This document shows, piece after piece, positions 25,528-35,226 of a DNA stretch of 55,618 bases; the first letter of the stretch is position 1; each line of letters opens with the position of its first letter. Source of the DNA: Synechococcus sp. AG-679-C18 (GTDB taxonomy: Bacteria > Cyanobacteriota > Cyanobacteriia > PCC-6307 > Cyanobiaceae); the NCBI GenBank assembly GCA_003210755.1, contig QCUL01000016.1:1-55618 (forward strand), written 5' to 3'. The notes beneath the pieces are model-generated. The model searched no databases, was not told the DNA's origin, and was given only the letters and a program-made list of their open reading frames with translations. Both the position numbers and the translations under genes were made by a program.

Positions 25528-26267
25528 TGGAGAGCAGCCCGAATGAGGTTCTCCGTTTCTGGTTTGATGACTGTCGCCCACACCAATGGTTCCAAAGAAA
25601 CTCTGACTTCGATGCCTTGGTGTTTAAACGCTTCGGTGAACTCACCAGCTCAGCGTTAAACGGTGACCTGAATCATTGGAATAAGAATCCAACCAGCGCC
25701 TTGGCGCTCGTCTTAATTCTGGATCAATTCTGTAGACAGCTCTGGCGGAATCAACCAACTGCTTTCGCTGGCGATCGTCAAGCTCTTCATCTCACTCACA
25801 GAGCGCTTGCTGAGGGATGGATTGCTTGCGAACCACAAAGGGTTCGTCGACAGTTCTGGTTGATGCCAATGCTGCACAGTGAGCAGCTCCAAGTCGTTAC
25901 TGAAGCTGTTTCATTATTGGAGCGCTGGAGTGACCCGGCGACAGTGGCAGTGGCTATTCGCAAGAAAGATCTCCTACTGAAGTTTGGACGGTACCCACAG
26001 CGCAACGCAGCCCTGGGAAGACTCTCAACCGCCCGCGAGATGACTTTTCTTCAAAATCGTCAATCACCAGGAAAGACCAATCCCTCGAAACAACAATCTT
26101 GTGAGCGCTGTCTCTTATCAGGCCCCACGTTTTATCGGGTAAAAACAGCAGCCCTACCCAAGTGGACATTGGTATGCCCTAGCTGCTGGTCTCAGCTACA
26201 CAAACAGGATGGATATACTTACGGTGGGACACGCAAAGCAAACCGCCGAGCAAGACAAGGCCGTTAG
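25527..26267 (+). CDS. DUF924 family protein with C-terminal zinc ribbon
   Basis: 246 residues. Residues 1-155 match DUF924 (a TPR-like helical family of unknown role): EVLRFWFDDCRPHQWF, RFGELTSSALNGDLNHW, LALVLILDQFCRQLWR, FWLMPMLHSEQLQ and LLKFGRYPQRNAALGR. The usual C-terminal end is replaced by a ~60-residue zinc ribbon with CERC (192-195) and CPSC and a basic tail. The added ribbon is unlike the plain DUF924 proteins I know and may confer nucleic-acid or partner binding. Confidence 0.85.
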   Translation: MESSPNEVLRFWFDDCRPHQWFQRNSDFDALVFKRFGELTSSALNGDLNHWNKNPTSALALVLILDQFCRQLWRNQPTAFAGDRQALHLTHRALAEGWIACEPQRVRRQFWLMPMLHSEQLQVVTEAVSLLERWSDPATVAVAIRKKDLLLKFGRYPQRNAALGRLSTAREMTFLQNRQSPGKTNPSKQQSCERCLLSGPTFYRVKTAALPKWTLVCPSCWSQLHKQDGYTYGGTRKANRRARQGR

Positions 26268-26598
26268 GGAGTGTCCCAGTATTGTTCTCTTCGCTGGAAA
26301 AAATACTTTTAGCTAGCCCAGCTACATCATAACGATGAGGCGAAAATCACTTATACAATTGATTACAAATTGGTAAAATGTTTGGGCAATGAGTGCAGCA
26401 ATGATCTTCCTGTTATCAAACCATTAAAAAGCGCAGATCTGATTTAAATTGACTGAAAACGCATTCTGAAAACGAATGCCAAGCCCCCATTCTTGAAAAA
26501 TCAAATTTCAAGGCAAAAGAAAGAACGATCGACCTTTTCCAGATGGAGACAGGAGAGAAAGAAACTGTTCAAAGTAGAGAGCAGACGCCTCCCAAATC
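26268..26598. other. Gene-free stretch
   Basis: Probably the leader of the glycosyltransferase gene. Frames on both strands near 26500-26700 are shadows of its 5' end. No clear hairpin. Confidence 0.45.
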
Positions 26599-27828
26599 TT
26601 GAACACGCTGCAGCTTCTGGCCCTGACCGTTGGAGCAATTGCTCTTGCAGCAAGCCTAGGTCTGAGCATTCTTTTATTAGGCCTGCAAGGGGTATTCGCC
26701 AAAGCTCCAAGGCTCTGGCAAACCGATGATCAAGAGCTAATTGATGCCTCTCTCACTGTTGTGATCCCTGCTTTCAATGAAGAAAACAACATTGAACGCT
26801 GTCTGAACCACGTTCTGACGTCTGAAATGCCCTGCTCGCAATGGGAGGTGATCGTTGTCGACGACCAATCCAGTGACAGCACAGTCAATATTGCAAATGA
26901 GACTATCGCTGCATGCCATCACTCTGAACATCCTCGTGCCTCAGTACTGCAGGCTGGCCCAAGGCCCTTAGGAGAGCGATGGGTTGGCAAAAACTGGGGT
27001 TGCAGTCGAGCGATGGAGCAGATCCGTAGCAACTGGGTGCTCTTTATAGATGCAGATGTTGCCGTTTCACCTCACGCCATACGTCGTGCACTGAACCAGA
27101 GCATTAAGGAGAAGGTTGATTTATTCAGCCTGGCTCCTCGATTGACCTGTGCATGCCTCTCTGAATGGATGGTGCAACCGATCATGGCGAGCTTATTAGG
27201 GCTCGGTTTTTCGATCCTTGAAGTTAACGACCCTGACTCCAAGGTGGCCTTTGCCGCCGGGCCATTCATGTTGTTCCGCAAGGAGAGTTACGACTTGATC
27301 GGTGGCCACAAAGCCCTCGCTGGAGAAGTCGTGGAAGATCTTGCTCTCGCGCGTCTGATTAAAAAGAAAGGGTTTCGCTTGCGCTACGTGCTCGGAATCG
27401 ACGCAGTGGAGTTGCAGATGTACGACAATTTCGAAGCTCTTTGGGAAGGCTGGAGCAAAAATTGGTTTCTTGGCCTCGATAGCAGCATCAGCAAATCACT
27501 TGGGGCAAGTGCTGTTGTTCTGTTGATGTTCACCATTCCATGGTTTTTGCTGCCGGCAAGTCTGGTCTTGACGGTTCTCAGCGACCATGATCAAAAGCTA
27601 TGGCTTGCTGATGCTTTTCTAGGGTTGATCGCAATTCTGATGCAGCTCAGCGTTCGCCTCTGGACCAGGTCCCGTTTTTTAATCCCGATGCGCCATTGGT
27701 GGCTGATGGGCGCCGGCGGCTTGATCATTGGGCTAATCGCCCCCTCGTCAGTTTGGAAGAGCCTTACCGGTCAGGGATGGACCTGGAAAGGTCGCTCCCT
27801 CGCTGAACCGAACGCACTTCAACAGTAG
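26599..27828 (+). CDS. Family 2 glycosyltransferase (CruC/CrtQ/HpnB-like)
   Basis: 409 residues from a TTG at 26599. N-terminal helix (about 5-30), then a GT-A domain: VVIPAFNEENNIE (54-66), VVDDQSSDST (about 85-94), and the DADV nucleotide-sugar/metal site (about 152). The segment RPLGERWVGKNWGCSRA and later EVVEDLALARLIKKKGFRLRY (split here around EDLAL) are typical of carotenoid- or hopanoid-associated transferases. Three C-terminal membrane helices. Substrate not determinable; a carotenoid or lipid acceptor at the membrane is likely. Confidence 0.85.
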   Translation: MNTLQLLALTVGAIALAASLGLSILLLGLQGVFAKAPRLWQTDDQELIDASLTVVIPAFNEENNIERCLNHVLTSEMPCSQWEVIVVDDQSSDSTVNIANETIAACHHSEHPRASVLQAGPRPLGERWVGKNWGCSRAMEQIRSNWVLFIDADVAVSPHAIRRALNQSIKEKVDLFSLAPRLTCACLSEWMVQPIMASLLGLGFSILEVNDPDSKVAFAAGPFMLFRKESYDLIGGHKALAGEVVEDLALARLIKKKGFRLRYVLGIDAVELQMYDNFEALWEGWSKNWFLGLDSSISKSLGASAVVLLMFTIPWFLLPASLVLTVLSDHDQKLWLADAFLGLIAILMQLSVRLWTRSRFLIPMRHWWLMGAGGLIIGLIAPSSVWKSLTGQGWTWKGRSLAEPNALQQ

Positions 27829-27870
27829 GAGCATGCATCCAGACAAAATGGTTTTATCTGAAAGAACCTC

Positions 27871-28398
27871 ATGTACCGACTTGGTGCAGTCTTAGTCCTG
27901 TGCTGGGCATTGCTAATGCCAGCAGCTGTACAAGCGAGCGCGATTGAAGTGACCATCAACAGCATCAATGCTGAAGGCATCGGGGAATCGATTGGCACGA
28001 TCAACGCTCGAGATACAGACCAAGGATTGGTCATCATTCCCGAACTCAGCGGACTGAGCGAAGGAGAACATGGATTTCACCTCCATGCTGGCGATCATTG
28101 CGATCCCCTTCCAAACACTGAAGGCGTCTCCATTGCAGGCCTTGCAGCTCTCGGGCATTGGGATCCCGACGAGACCGATGCCCATCTCGGCCCTTTCGGT
28201 AACGGCCATCGCGGCGACCTCAGCCGTCTCGTAGTGGATCGTGATGGCAACACCACCACGAGCGTTGTAGCACCAAGGCTCAAAGCCTCAGATCTTCGCG
28301 GCCGTGCCCTTGTGGTGCATGCAGGTGGTGACACCTACGCTGATACCCCCCCCCTTGGTGGTGGTGGTGCACGTATCGCTTGCGGTGTGGGAACTTGA
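27871..28398 (+). CDS. sodC: Cu/Zn superoxide dismutase, exported
   Basis: 175 residues with a signal peptide (to about QASA). Metal-site motifs are intact: GFHLHAGDHC (copper His pair and first disulphide Cys), ALGHWDP, DAHLGPFGNGHRGDLS (zinc ligands), VVHAGGDTYADTP (copper His) and GGARIACGV (second disulphide Cys). It removes superoxide in the periplasm. The 3' end overlaps the start of the following hydrolase-like gene. Confidence 0.95.
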   Translation: MYRLGAVLVLCWALLMPAAVQASAIEVTINSINAEGIGESIGTINARDTDQGLVIIPELSGLSEGEHGFHLHAGDHCDPLPNTEGVSIAGLAALGHWDPDETDAHLGPFGNGHRGDLSRLVVDRDGNTTTSVVAPRLKASDLRGRALVVHAGGDTYADTPPLGGGGARIACGVGT

Positions 28399-29207
28399 GT
28401 TCGCCGACCTTGCTTCTCATCCATCCCATCGGTGTCGGACTTTCGAGTCAGTTTTGGGATCGCTTCATCAACTGTTGGCGAAAGTCAGACAGCACAACAA
28501 ACTTGCTGGCACCAGACTTGCTTGGATGCGGTTGGACAAACCATCCAAATCGTCCCCTCGGCCCAGAAGACTGGGCTAGACCTCTGGTCGAGACTTTAAG
28601 GAAAAACAGCAACACACCAGCAATTCTTGTCAGTCAAGGAGCATCACTGCCGATCGCCTTGGCTGTAATTGAGATCGCCCCGGATCTGGTCTCTGGATTG
28701 GTTGCCATCAGTCCGCCAAGCTGGCGCATTCTTGAGGAAGCTTTTCCGAAATCTCAATCTCAACTGCTCTGGAAATTACTGTTTCAGGGACCAATCGGGT
28801 TTTTGTTTTACCGCTACGCCCGCCGCCGCAAGTTTTTAAAAAAGTTTTCCATCAACAATCTGTTTGCAAATAGCGAAAAGGTTGATGCTGAATGGCTCGA
28901 TATGCTGGAAAAAGGAGCAACCAGCATGAGCACACGCTGGGCTACATATTCCTTTTTGGCTGGTTTCTGGAGACGAAACTGGACACAGCAATGGCAAGAT
29001 ATTGATAAACCTATGTGGTTATTGTTTGGCAAAAATGCAACAGGAATTGGTCGCTCCAAAGACTGGGATGATGCAGAAGAGCGCATTAATAATTACGAAA
29101 AACGACTGCCAAACGCTGTAAGTTTAAGTATTGATGGTCGCAATGTTCTTCCTTATGAATCAACATCAGGTTGCGTAGAAAAGCTTCAAGGCTGGCTTCT
29201 AGGCTAA
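28395..29207 (+). CDS. Alpha/beta-hydrolase fold protein lacking the catalytic serine
   Basis: 270 residues from a TTG whose bases overlap the sodC stop (TTGA); a TTG at 28380 is an alternative. Fold markers are there: LLLIHPIGVGLSSQFW, APDLLGCGWT, and a strand-turn-helix at ILVSQGASLPIAL. In that turn the usual G-x-S-x-G nucleophile elbow reads S-Q-G-A-S, so the serine is glycine, and the C-terminal His region reads NVLPYES. It probably binds rather than hydrolyses. Coupled to sodC by overlap. Confidence 0.8.
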   Translation: MSSPTLLLIHPIGVGLSSQFWDRFINCWRKSDSTTNLLAPDLLGCGWTNHPNRPLGPEDWARPLVETLRKNSNTPAILVSQGASLPIALAVIEIAPDLVSGLVAISPPSWRILEEAFPKSQSQLLWKLLFQGPIGFLFYRYARRRKFLKKFSINNLFANSEKVDAEWLDMLEKGATSMSTRWATYSFLAGFWRRNWTQQWQDIDKPMWLLFGKNATGIGRSKDWDDAEERINNYEKRLPNAVSLSIDGRNVLPYESTSGCVEKLQGWLLG

Positions 29208-29709
29208 AGACTCTTTAGGTAGCACGAGAATCCAAGCCATCAACACAAATTCCAATAAGGTGCATTGATTGAGTTCAATATTAACTTGAGTAGTTATACT
29301 TTCAGTCAATCCAACTTAGAAATAAATTCTATTTCATTATCATTAATCAAAAACCCTTTCTCAACTTAAGCAAGACCGGAAATCGATATGCAGAAAAGAC
29401 TTGAAAGCACTAGCAAGTCACGACAAAACAAGATTCACCGAAACAGTACCCACTTAAACTAAAGACAATTTGAATAACAGGCGTACCCACAAAAAAACAG
29501 GATGGGTTGAATAGCAGGTTATTATAAAACTAACAACAATATCAATGTTTGGCACAGCTAAGATCAAAAGATATTCTCAAAGTTCCAAGACCTTAACCAG
29601 GTAAGTAGCACTTATTGCCAATAAATAGTAAAAACAATCACATCAATTCAAGCAGCTCTTAACACAACGACGAGCACCAACCAGGACTCTTGAAGATGTG
29701 AGTCTTGGG
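29208..29709. other. Gene-free stretch
   Basis: AT-rich DNA after the hydrolase gene. No protein-like frame or strong hairpin. Confidence 0.45.
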
Positions 29710-30012
29710 TTAAACCATCGGTGGGCGTCCATGGGCTGAAGCATCGCGAGTGGCCTCTGATGGATTGAGAGAGCGCGCAAGCGCTAACAGACCAGCAGCA
29801 AGAACTGTTTCACCCTCAAGCTGCATCATTCGGTGAAGGGTAATCACCTCGCCATAGTCAGCTGCGGCAGTGCCATTGATCAGACCGCGAGCGGTGCATC
29901 GAGCCACTGCAAGTTGTAGAGAGATCGTCATCACATCACGCTGGCCCCAAGCAGGCATAAAACCAACGAAACTTCCAGTTTCCAGCTGATTCAAAACGCG
30001 AAACACCGACAA
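29710..30012 (-). CDS. Hypothetical protein
   Basis: 100 residues, soluble, helical (SLQLAVARCTARGLINGTA, VITLHRMMQLEGETVLAAGLLALARSL). GC is well above the adjacent gap. Divergent from the DUF2973 gene by 36 bases. No family recognised. Confidence 0.65.
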   Translation of the reverse strand: MSVFRVLNQLETGSFVGFMPAWGQRDVMTISLQLAVARCTARGLINGTAAADYGEVITLHRMMQLEGETVLAAGLLALARSLNPSEATRDASAHGRPPMV

Positions 30013-30048
30013 ACGCGTTAACGTTTCTTTACAAATAGGTTATAAGTC

Positions 30049-30291
30049 ATGTTGTCTGCTTTGTTCCCATTGGTTTACGGCGGTATTTTCGTTGTTTTGT
30101 TGGTTCAAGCATTTCGAATGATGAGCCTCGGGTCAGCAGCCCCCACGCCATCGAGAAGACGCAGTGATCGAACTGGATTACTGACTACTCACCCCGAGCT
30201 ACTGGATGCAGATGGTGCCATCACTGGAGAAGATTTGTTAGTTGTGCGCTTCCCTGGCCAGGATCAACCCGAAGTGTCTGTGACAGATTGA
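30049..30291 (+). CDS. DUF2973 domain protein
   Basis: 80 residues: one N-terminal helix (about 5-25, LVYGGIFVVLLVQAFRMM), then the cyanobacterial DUF2973 signature DRTGLLTTHPELLDADG and ITGEDLLVVRF. Found in many cyanobacteria and some plastids; role unknown. The short membrane gene 47 bases downstream is on the same strand. Confidence 0.85.
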   Translation: MLSALFPLVYGGIFVVLLVQAFRMMSLGSAAPTPSRRRSDRTGLLTTHPELLDADGAITGEDLLVVRFPGQDQPEVSVTD

Positions 30292-30338
30292 GAACGGACG
30301 ATAGAAGCATTCACAATGAAAGCTCATCGGCCTAGATC

Positions 30339-30470
30339 ATGACCCTCAACCAATTTCTAATCTTTTTGATCATAGGAATCGCTGTAGCAATTGTTACAAG
30401 CTGGAGCTGGCTTTGGTGGTTCTTAGCCGCCTCTCTCCTTTTGGTAATATTTAAATTAATTAGGGGTTAA
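30339..30470 (+). CDS. 43-residue membrane protein
   Basis: ATG at 30339. Almost entirely hydrophobic, with two short helices (about 4-19 and 24-39) separated by SWSWLWWF, and a basic end LIRG. It lies 12 bases before the next membrane protein gene, so they are probably cotranscribed. Function unknown. Confidence 0.55.
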   Translation: MTLNQFLIFLIIGIAVAIVTSWSWLWWFLAASLLLVIFKLIRG

Positions 30471-30482
30471 AATTGCAACTCT

Positions 30483-31112
30483 ATGAAAACTCAACTTGAC
30501 GCAATAAATGCGGCTAAAGTAATAACAATTTTATTAATAATTACCCTTATAGCAACAATCGGATTACAAGGCCAACGCCAAGTACTTTATTCCTGTATGC
30601 ACATCAGCTACTGTTCCTGGTGGCTGCTAGAACAAAAAATATACCCGGAACGACGAAAACAAATTTTTACAGAAAAGGTAAATTTACCAGGTTTTATTAC
30701 TGCAATCTTATTTGTAGGGGTTTTTTATTCATTGCCTGCGCTTTTAGCATTTACCAATTCAAATGATTTATCATTTAGCGCTATAGTGGTTTCGATTCCT
30801 CTGTTCTATTTTGGAAGCCTTATCAATACAGCCGCAGATATTCAAAAAACTACTGCAAAAGATTGTGGGGAGGGTTTAGTTCGCACAGGAATTTGGAGAG
30901 AAGTGAGACATATAAATTATACCGGTGATTTAATGCGTTATGTAAGCTTTAGCGTGATCGCAGGTTCAATCTGGGCATTCTTGGTGCCTCTTTCAGTCTT
31001 TGTATTATATCTACAGCGCATTAAAGAAAAGGAAATTTCTATGATGAAAAAATACAAAAGTTTTCCTGAATACAAATCTAAAAGTTTTTATTTGTTTCCA
31101 GGAATTTGGTAA
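30483..31112 (+). CDS. Isoprenylcysteine methyltransferase/DUF1295-like membrane protein
   Basis: 209 residues, five or six helices. Near the C-terminus EGLVRTGIWREVRHINYTGDL is the SAM-binding motif of ICMT, PEMT and steroid-reductase-like membrane enzymes (the usual RHPxYxG reads RHINYTG), and MMKKYKSFPEYKSKSF fits the common ending (KYGxxYxxYxxK-like). A lipid or small-molecule methyltransferase or reductase is plausible, substrate unknown. AT-rich codons. Confidence 0.75.
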   Translation: MKTQLDAINAAKVITILLIITLIATIGLQGQRQVLYSCMHISYCSWWLLEQKIYPERRKQIFTEKVNLPGFITAILFVGVFYSLPALLAFTNSNDLSFSAIVVSIPLFYFGSLINTAADIQKTTAKDCGEGLVRTGIWREVRHINYTGDLMRYVSFSVIAGSIWAFLVPLSVFVLYLQRIKEKEISMMKKYKSFPEYKSKSFYLFPGIW

Positions 31113-31121
31113 GAAGAATTA

Positions 31122-31535
31122 ATGTTTAAATTACTATTCAATATTTTATGGCTAGTGCTTGGAGGCCTCCCGATGGCACTGGGGTGGTGGCTTGCAGGCC
31201 TATTCTTTGCCGTCACAATCGTGGGCCTGCCATGGTCTCGATCCTGTTTTGTTATAGGAAAATTCTCTCTTTGGCCTTTTGGGTTGGTGGCAGTAAAACG
31301 ATCGGAAATAAACGGACATTCTGATCTAGGTACCGGTCCGATGGGAACCATCGGCAATGTAGTTTGGTTTCTCGTAGCAGGATGGTGGCTATCAATCGGA
31401 CATCTCAGCTCTGCGCTGGCATGTTTTATTTCAATCATTGGAATTCCATTTGGTGTCCAACACATCAAACTCGCACTCATTGCATTAGCACCGATTGGAA
31501 TGACCGTCGTCTCAATTAATGAGATGTCTGAATAA
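31122..31535 (+). CDS. yccF: YccF family inner membrane protein
   Basis: 137 residues with two copies of the YccF half-unit: ILWLVLGGLPMALGWWLAG...VGLPWSRSCF and VVWFLVAGWWLSIGHL...IGIPFGVQHIKLA. Each half has a pair of hydrophobic segments. Found across bacteria; function uncertain. Starts 9 bases after the previous stop, same transcript likely. Confidence 0.88.
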   Translation: MFKLLFNILWLVLGGLPMALGWWLAGLFFAVTIVGLPWSRSCFVIGKFSLWPFGLVAVKRSEINGHSDLGTGPMGTIGNVVWFLVAGWWLSIGHLSSALACFISIIGIPFGVQHIKLALIALAPIGMTVVSINEMSE

Positions 31536-31718
31536 AAAAATAAATTCAGAATAAAAGATTCAAAATGAGACAACTCTCAACCATTCTCAACTCAAACCGA
31601 GACCTTTTCTCTTTCTGACAAGCGTGCCTAAGTAGAAAGCTATACGTTGAGGAGATAGAAAACAACTATTACTGATGTGGTCATTAAACGGATCTTTTGC
31701 CAAAATGACTGTACGAGC

Positions 31719-31967
31719 ATGCCAATAATCACGATCGCAATGGACATTCCAAGTGAGTTTCAAGCCTTCTCAAACGTGCATGCCATCAGAGATGGAAGCA
31801 CTTTCATTAATGTTCTCGGCTGGATGTGGCACGAAGACAAAGGAATTCAGTATCTGGCCTGGGACGGTAGCGTTTATTCAGCTAGTTCAATTGATGGGAT
31901 CAGCCCACAAGCCTCACACCAGTTGTACAGAACTGCAAATTCGCTGGAAAAGTTGGCTGAGCAGTGA
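31719..31967 (+). CDS. Small hypothetical protein
   Basis: 82 residues from the ATG at 31719 (frame open to 31677; ATG 31740 also possible). Soluble, with FINVLGWMWHEDKGIQYLAWDGSVYSASS suggesting a small beta-fold. No family recognised. Confidence 0.55.
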   Translation: MPIITIAMDIPSEFQAFSNVHAIRDGSTFINVLGWMWHEDKGIQYLAWDGSVYSASSIDGISPQASHQLYRTANSLEKLAEQ

Positions 31968-32250
31968 GTGGACGCTTAGAACATTCGATTAGAAGATTGC
32001 CTACCCAAATGCGCTTGGTTCAAGGGAACTGCGGGAAGAGCTCTGAACTAGCTTCCGATACCGACCATCTCGAAGCTGGAGAACACAACACTCTTCCAAA
32101 TCGATAACGGCACTATGAGAGCTCAACAAGGTTTAGTGGGTCTTTGCAGGGAATGATCCGATTTTGGAATGCCGATCTTTAACGTATGAATCAAAACTTG
32201 CATGTTCATGGCAAGCCGTGCCAGAACAAAGACACGCATACCTTTGGCGG

Positions 32251-32514
32251 ATGACCAGCACAGCGGAGCGAACAATTCAGGCTACAGCGGGAGAAGACAC
32301 CCTTATCGATGCCCTGAGAGGAATCAGAACAAAATCTGATCTCATGCTCTTGCAAAGGCGACTAACACAAAACCCAGCAAACCCACCGCTCTTCATTTGG
32401 GTTTGCAATTTGTTGATCGCACGACGCATCTCCAGGGGACTGGCCGCCAGAATTCTGTCTCAATTGCATGAGGAGGTTGTATCAGGCTCAAGCCATGAGT
32501 CGGTTGATCTCTAA
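32251..32514 (+). CDS. Small hypothetical protein
   Basis: 87 residues from the ATG at 32251, helical throughout (DTLIDALRGIRTKSDLMLLQRRL, VCNLLIARRISRGLAARILSQL). The frame reaches back to 32164 but the upstream part is less convincing. No family recognised. Confidence 0.55.
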   Translation: MTSTAERTIQATAGEDTLIDALRGIRTKSDLMLLQRRLTQNPANPPLFIWVCNLLIARRISRGLAARILSQLHEEVVSGSSHESVDL

Positions 32515-33370
32515 TTGAAAAAATCCGAAACATCTGTCATTTTCAAAGCGTGTCAAACGTGAGCCTAGTGTTTCTTACACAGAGACAGACAAAATATACT
32601 AAAAACCATCACAAACCAATTCCTAGCATAGGAATGCCATGACAGAAAGATCGCTTAAAAATAAATCAGACGAATAACTGATCACAAAAAACAATAGTAT
32701 AGAGCGCTAGTGGCACGCCAAAACTGGATAAAATAAGTCAAAAAAGCACTTCAAAAATTATTGCAGCATTAAGTTAGATCATATCAACAACAATAACAAA
32801 AGTAGGAACAGAGTACAGACAAGTAGCTGGGAAGAGCAAACACATCATGATCAGAGAATGAAAAGAACAAAAGCCATAATTCTTAGATCAATGGAGAACA
32901 CGTTAAACAAATAACACTATTGAAAACAATAGATTCTGCATAACACCTATCTGTTTCGGCCCTTGTCAAAATTACAAGAATCTCAGCGAAAAGTACAAGG
33001 CTAATTTAGCAATTTAAAAAAGCCACTACTTGGAATTATTTCAACTGCCAGAATATCAAGACAGTAAGGATTAGCCAATCTCACCAAAAGCAAGAAACTA
33101 AATTCAGAAGCACGACATAAAGACTTGTGATAATTGCAATTATAAAATAATCCCAACGTAACTTGGAAATGAATACATCAACAAAGAAAACACTTGCAAA
33201 GGAACGTTGGATAAGACAAGTTATAAATCAAATCCATAAAAAAAATTAAAGTGAATTCTCGTCATCAATAAAATTCAATTAGCATTTCAATGCTTTACTA
33301 TTACTACGAAAAATATAAAATAGAGGCCTTAAGTAAAATGATCAGAACAACTTGTTATTAAAACAACTAA
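32515..33370. other. Gene-free stretch, very AT-rich
   Basis: About 860 bases with stops throughout in all frames. No hairpin with T-run, direct repeat or other structure recognised. Long for a picocyanobacterial intergenic region. Confidence 0.45.
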
Positions 33371-33565
33371 TCAAGCATTATCCCATTTGATTTTGCCGTC
33401 AAGGAGTTCCATGAGCTCCTCTAGTTTTTGATTGGTCACGCGCACGTCAGCAGCGTCAGGCATGGTACCTTCTTCAATGAGAACGTTGTAGTGTTCACGA
33501 CACATATTGCGAAGTTCCTGAAGGCGCTTCTTGGTGATTGTCCGCTTTTCTTCAGCTGTCGCCAT
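33371..33565 (-). CDS. Small hypothetical protein
   Basis: 64 residues, highly charged and helical (KKRLQELRNMCREHYN, NQKLEELMELLDGKIKWDNA). Clearly protein-like and GC-richer than its surroundings. No family recognised; perhaps a small regulatory or scaffold protein. Confidence 0.7.
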   Translation of the reverse strand: MATAEEKRTITKKRLQELRNMCREHYNVLIEEGTMPDAADVRVTNQKLEELMELLDGKIKWDNA

Positions 33566-34667
33566 GTTGTGGGATCCTAAACCTACAGACAGTCTGCCTC
33601 ATAGAGCGCTTGGACCCAAAGGCATTGGCCCAATGTTTCAACTGAACAAAGAAAATGATAGAAAATCTCAATCAACTGACCATAAAATATTCTCACATCA
33701 AGAATCAAATCATACTTGCAATTCCAAGTCAAAACAAAACAATCAGAACGACGAGGAGAAGGCAATCAACATGAAATATAAATTCCTATAACGAGTTACT
33801 GAACGCTTTGCTAATTAGCATCGTACGCTCACCTGAATAGACCTTTTAAGGTATATATACCCAAAAACAGAAAGCCTTCCAAAGAAAAAGCCAATAAGCA
33901 TAAATTTAAAAGCTTTAATTCCCCAGGAGAACTTATTAAGATCTAAAACATTCCTGGAAAACTCAAGATTCAAAGTTTGCACTAAAAATAACAAGTTAAA
34001 GAAAATTCATCGTGTTTGTTCAATCACGCCTAACACACGATCATCGCAATGAAATCAATAGGTCTGAAGGATATGAGGCTCAAGCCTCAACTATCAATGA
34101 CCTTGCTGGGTTACCCACTTTGCATGGCGGGTTTTGCTCTCAATGTCCCAACGACGCCATTCCAAGGAGGAAGCGGGCGCCGCCGATGACATCAGGGCTG
34201 GATCAGTCCAGTAGTCAGGTGAATCCAGAGTGGACTGATGAAGAGGGCAAGAGGGACCATGCATGACGATCAGAATCTACAGATTCTCTTCATCATGCAC
34301 CTTTGCTTCGCCCATACGCAACACCTCCCTGTAAGACCGAGAAGATTAAATCCCAGTCAAGTGTCTTTAGGCCTGTCAACTACACCAGTGAGAAGCATCT
34401 GCAAAGTGGATGCTCATAATCACTGCTGAAAAAAATTCACCAAAGCTGGCGACAGAGAGCTATCGAAAAATACTGCAGTCAACGATCAGATACCAAATCA
34501 GATTCAAAAGCCTTTCAAAGTCTGCCACCTGTTGAGCAGCCATCTCTTCTCAACGCGTGATCGATCGAGCCAAGATAGAACTACAGATTTTCTGAAGGAG
34601 AAACGCAAGGTCAAGCTCCTTCGCTTTCAAGAATCAACGTAAGCTCTAATACCTAAAAGTTCGGTCG
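33566..34667. other. Gene-poor stretch with a GC-richer core
   Basis: About 1.1 kb. Most is AT-rich, but about 34060-34260 is GC-richer and has open frames on the plus strand (for example 34012-34266) that do not look like proteins. It may be the remains of a gene or an untranslated RNA. Confidence 0.4.
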
Positions 34668-34823
34668 ATGCCCTTACCTCTTCAAAAATATGAACTGTCA
34701 TCAATGAAATGGGGAGCAAACGGAGAGCTATCAACCCATGACATCAATAAGCTTTTTAGCAAATTAAATCAGGCACAAGTTTTACATCCACAGTCACAAT
34801 GGTTAGAGCGAGCAAAAGGCTAG
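34668..34823 (+). CDS. 51-residue hypothetical protein
   Basis: ATG at 34668, MPLPLQKYELSSMKWGANGE..., with STHDINKLFSKLNQA and a QWLERAKG ending. Mixed composition and compact helix pattern support translation. No membrane segment. Function unknown. Confidence 0.5.
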   Translation: MPLPLQKYELSSMKWGANGELSTHDINKLFSKLNQAQVLHPQSQWLERAKG

Positions 34824-35010
34824 ACGTAATTTTATCTTAACAATCAGTTGATAAACCCTTGCCACAAGCAGCCAGGAAAGCGAGCAAAACTAAATAAAAA
34901 ATATAGGAGTATTCTTGTTCTCGGTAATTCTTCGTGATCCCAAGGTTAATCAGTAGATCACACGCTTTTTGCTCAAAGTCGGCCACGATACGAATAATCC
35001 AATCAGCGAC

Positions 35011-35205
35011 ATGTATACGATTGAGCACTTGGCAGACGAATGCTGGACTCCAGAGGTGACTAGGGAGACTGAATTCAAAGCATTTGTAGATGCTAGAACC
35101 AAATGTATGGCGACAGGTAAAATTTATCGCGTTGTCGATGAGAAGCACAACGTAAAATATACTATTACGCTAGATGCATGCAAAAAACAATTATTTTCAA
35201 ACTAA
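35011..35205 (+). CDS. Small hypothetical protein
   Basis: 64 residues from the ATG at 35011 (frame open to 34969): YTIEHLADECWTPEVTRE, KAFVDARTKCMATGKIYRVVDEK. Soluble, with three cysteines. The opposing frame 34837-35148 is a shadow. Function unknown. Confidence 0.6.
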   Translation: MYTIEHLADECWTPEVTRETEFKAFVDARTKCMATGKIYRVVDEKHNVKYTITLDACKKQLFSN

Positions 35206-35226
35206 TAATATATTCCAATACTTATT

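Noticed and set aside
34012-34266. Plus-strand open frame of 84 codons
   Set aside because: Composition is not protein-like, there is no ribosome binding site and no recognisable motif; noted only as a GC-richer segment.
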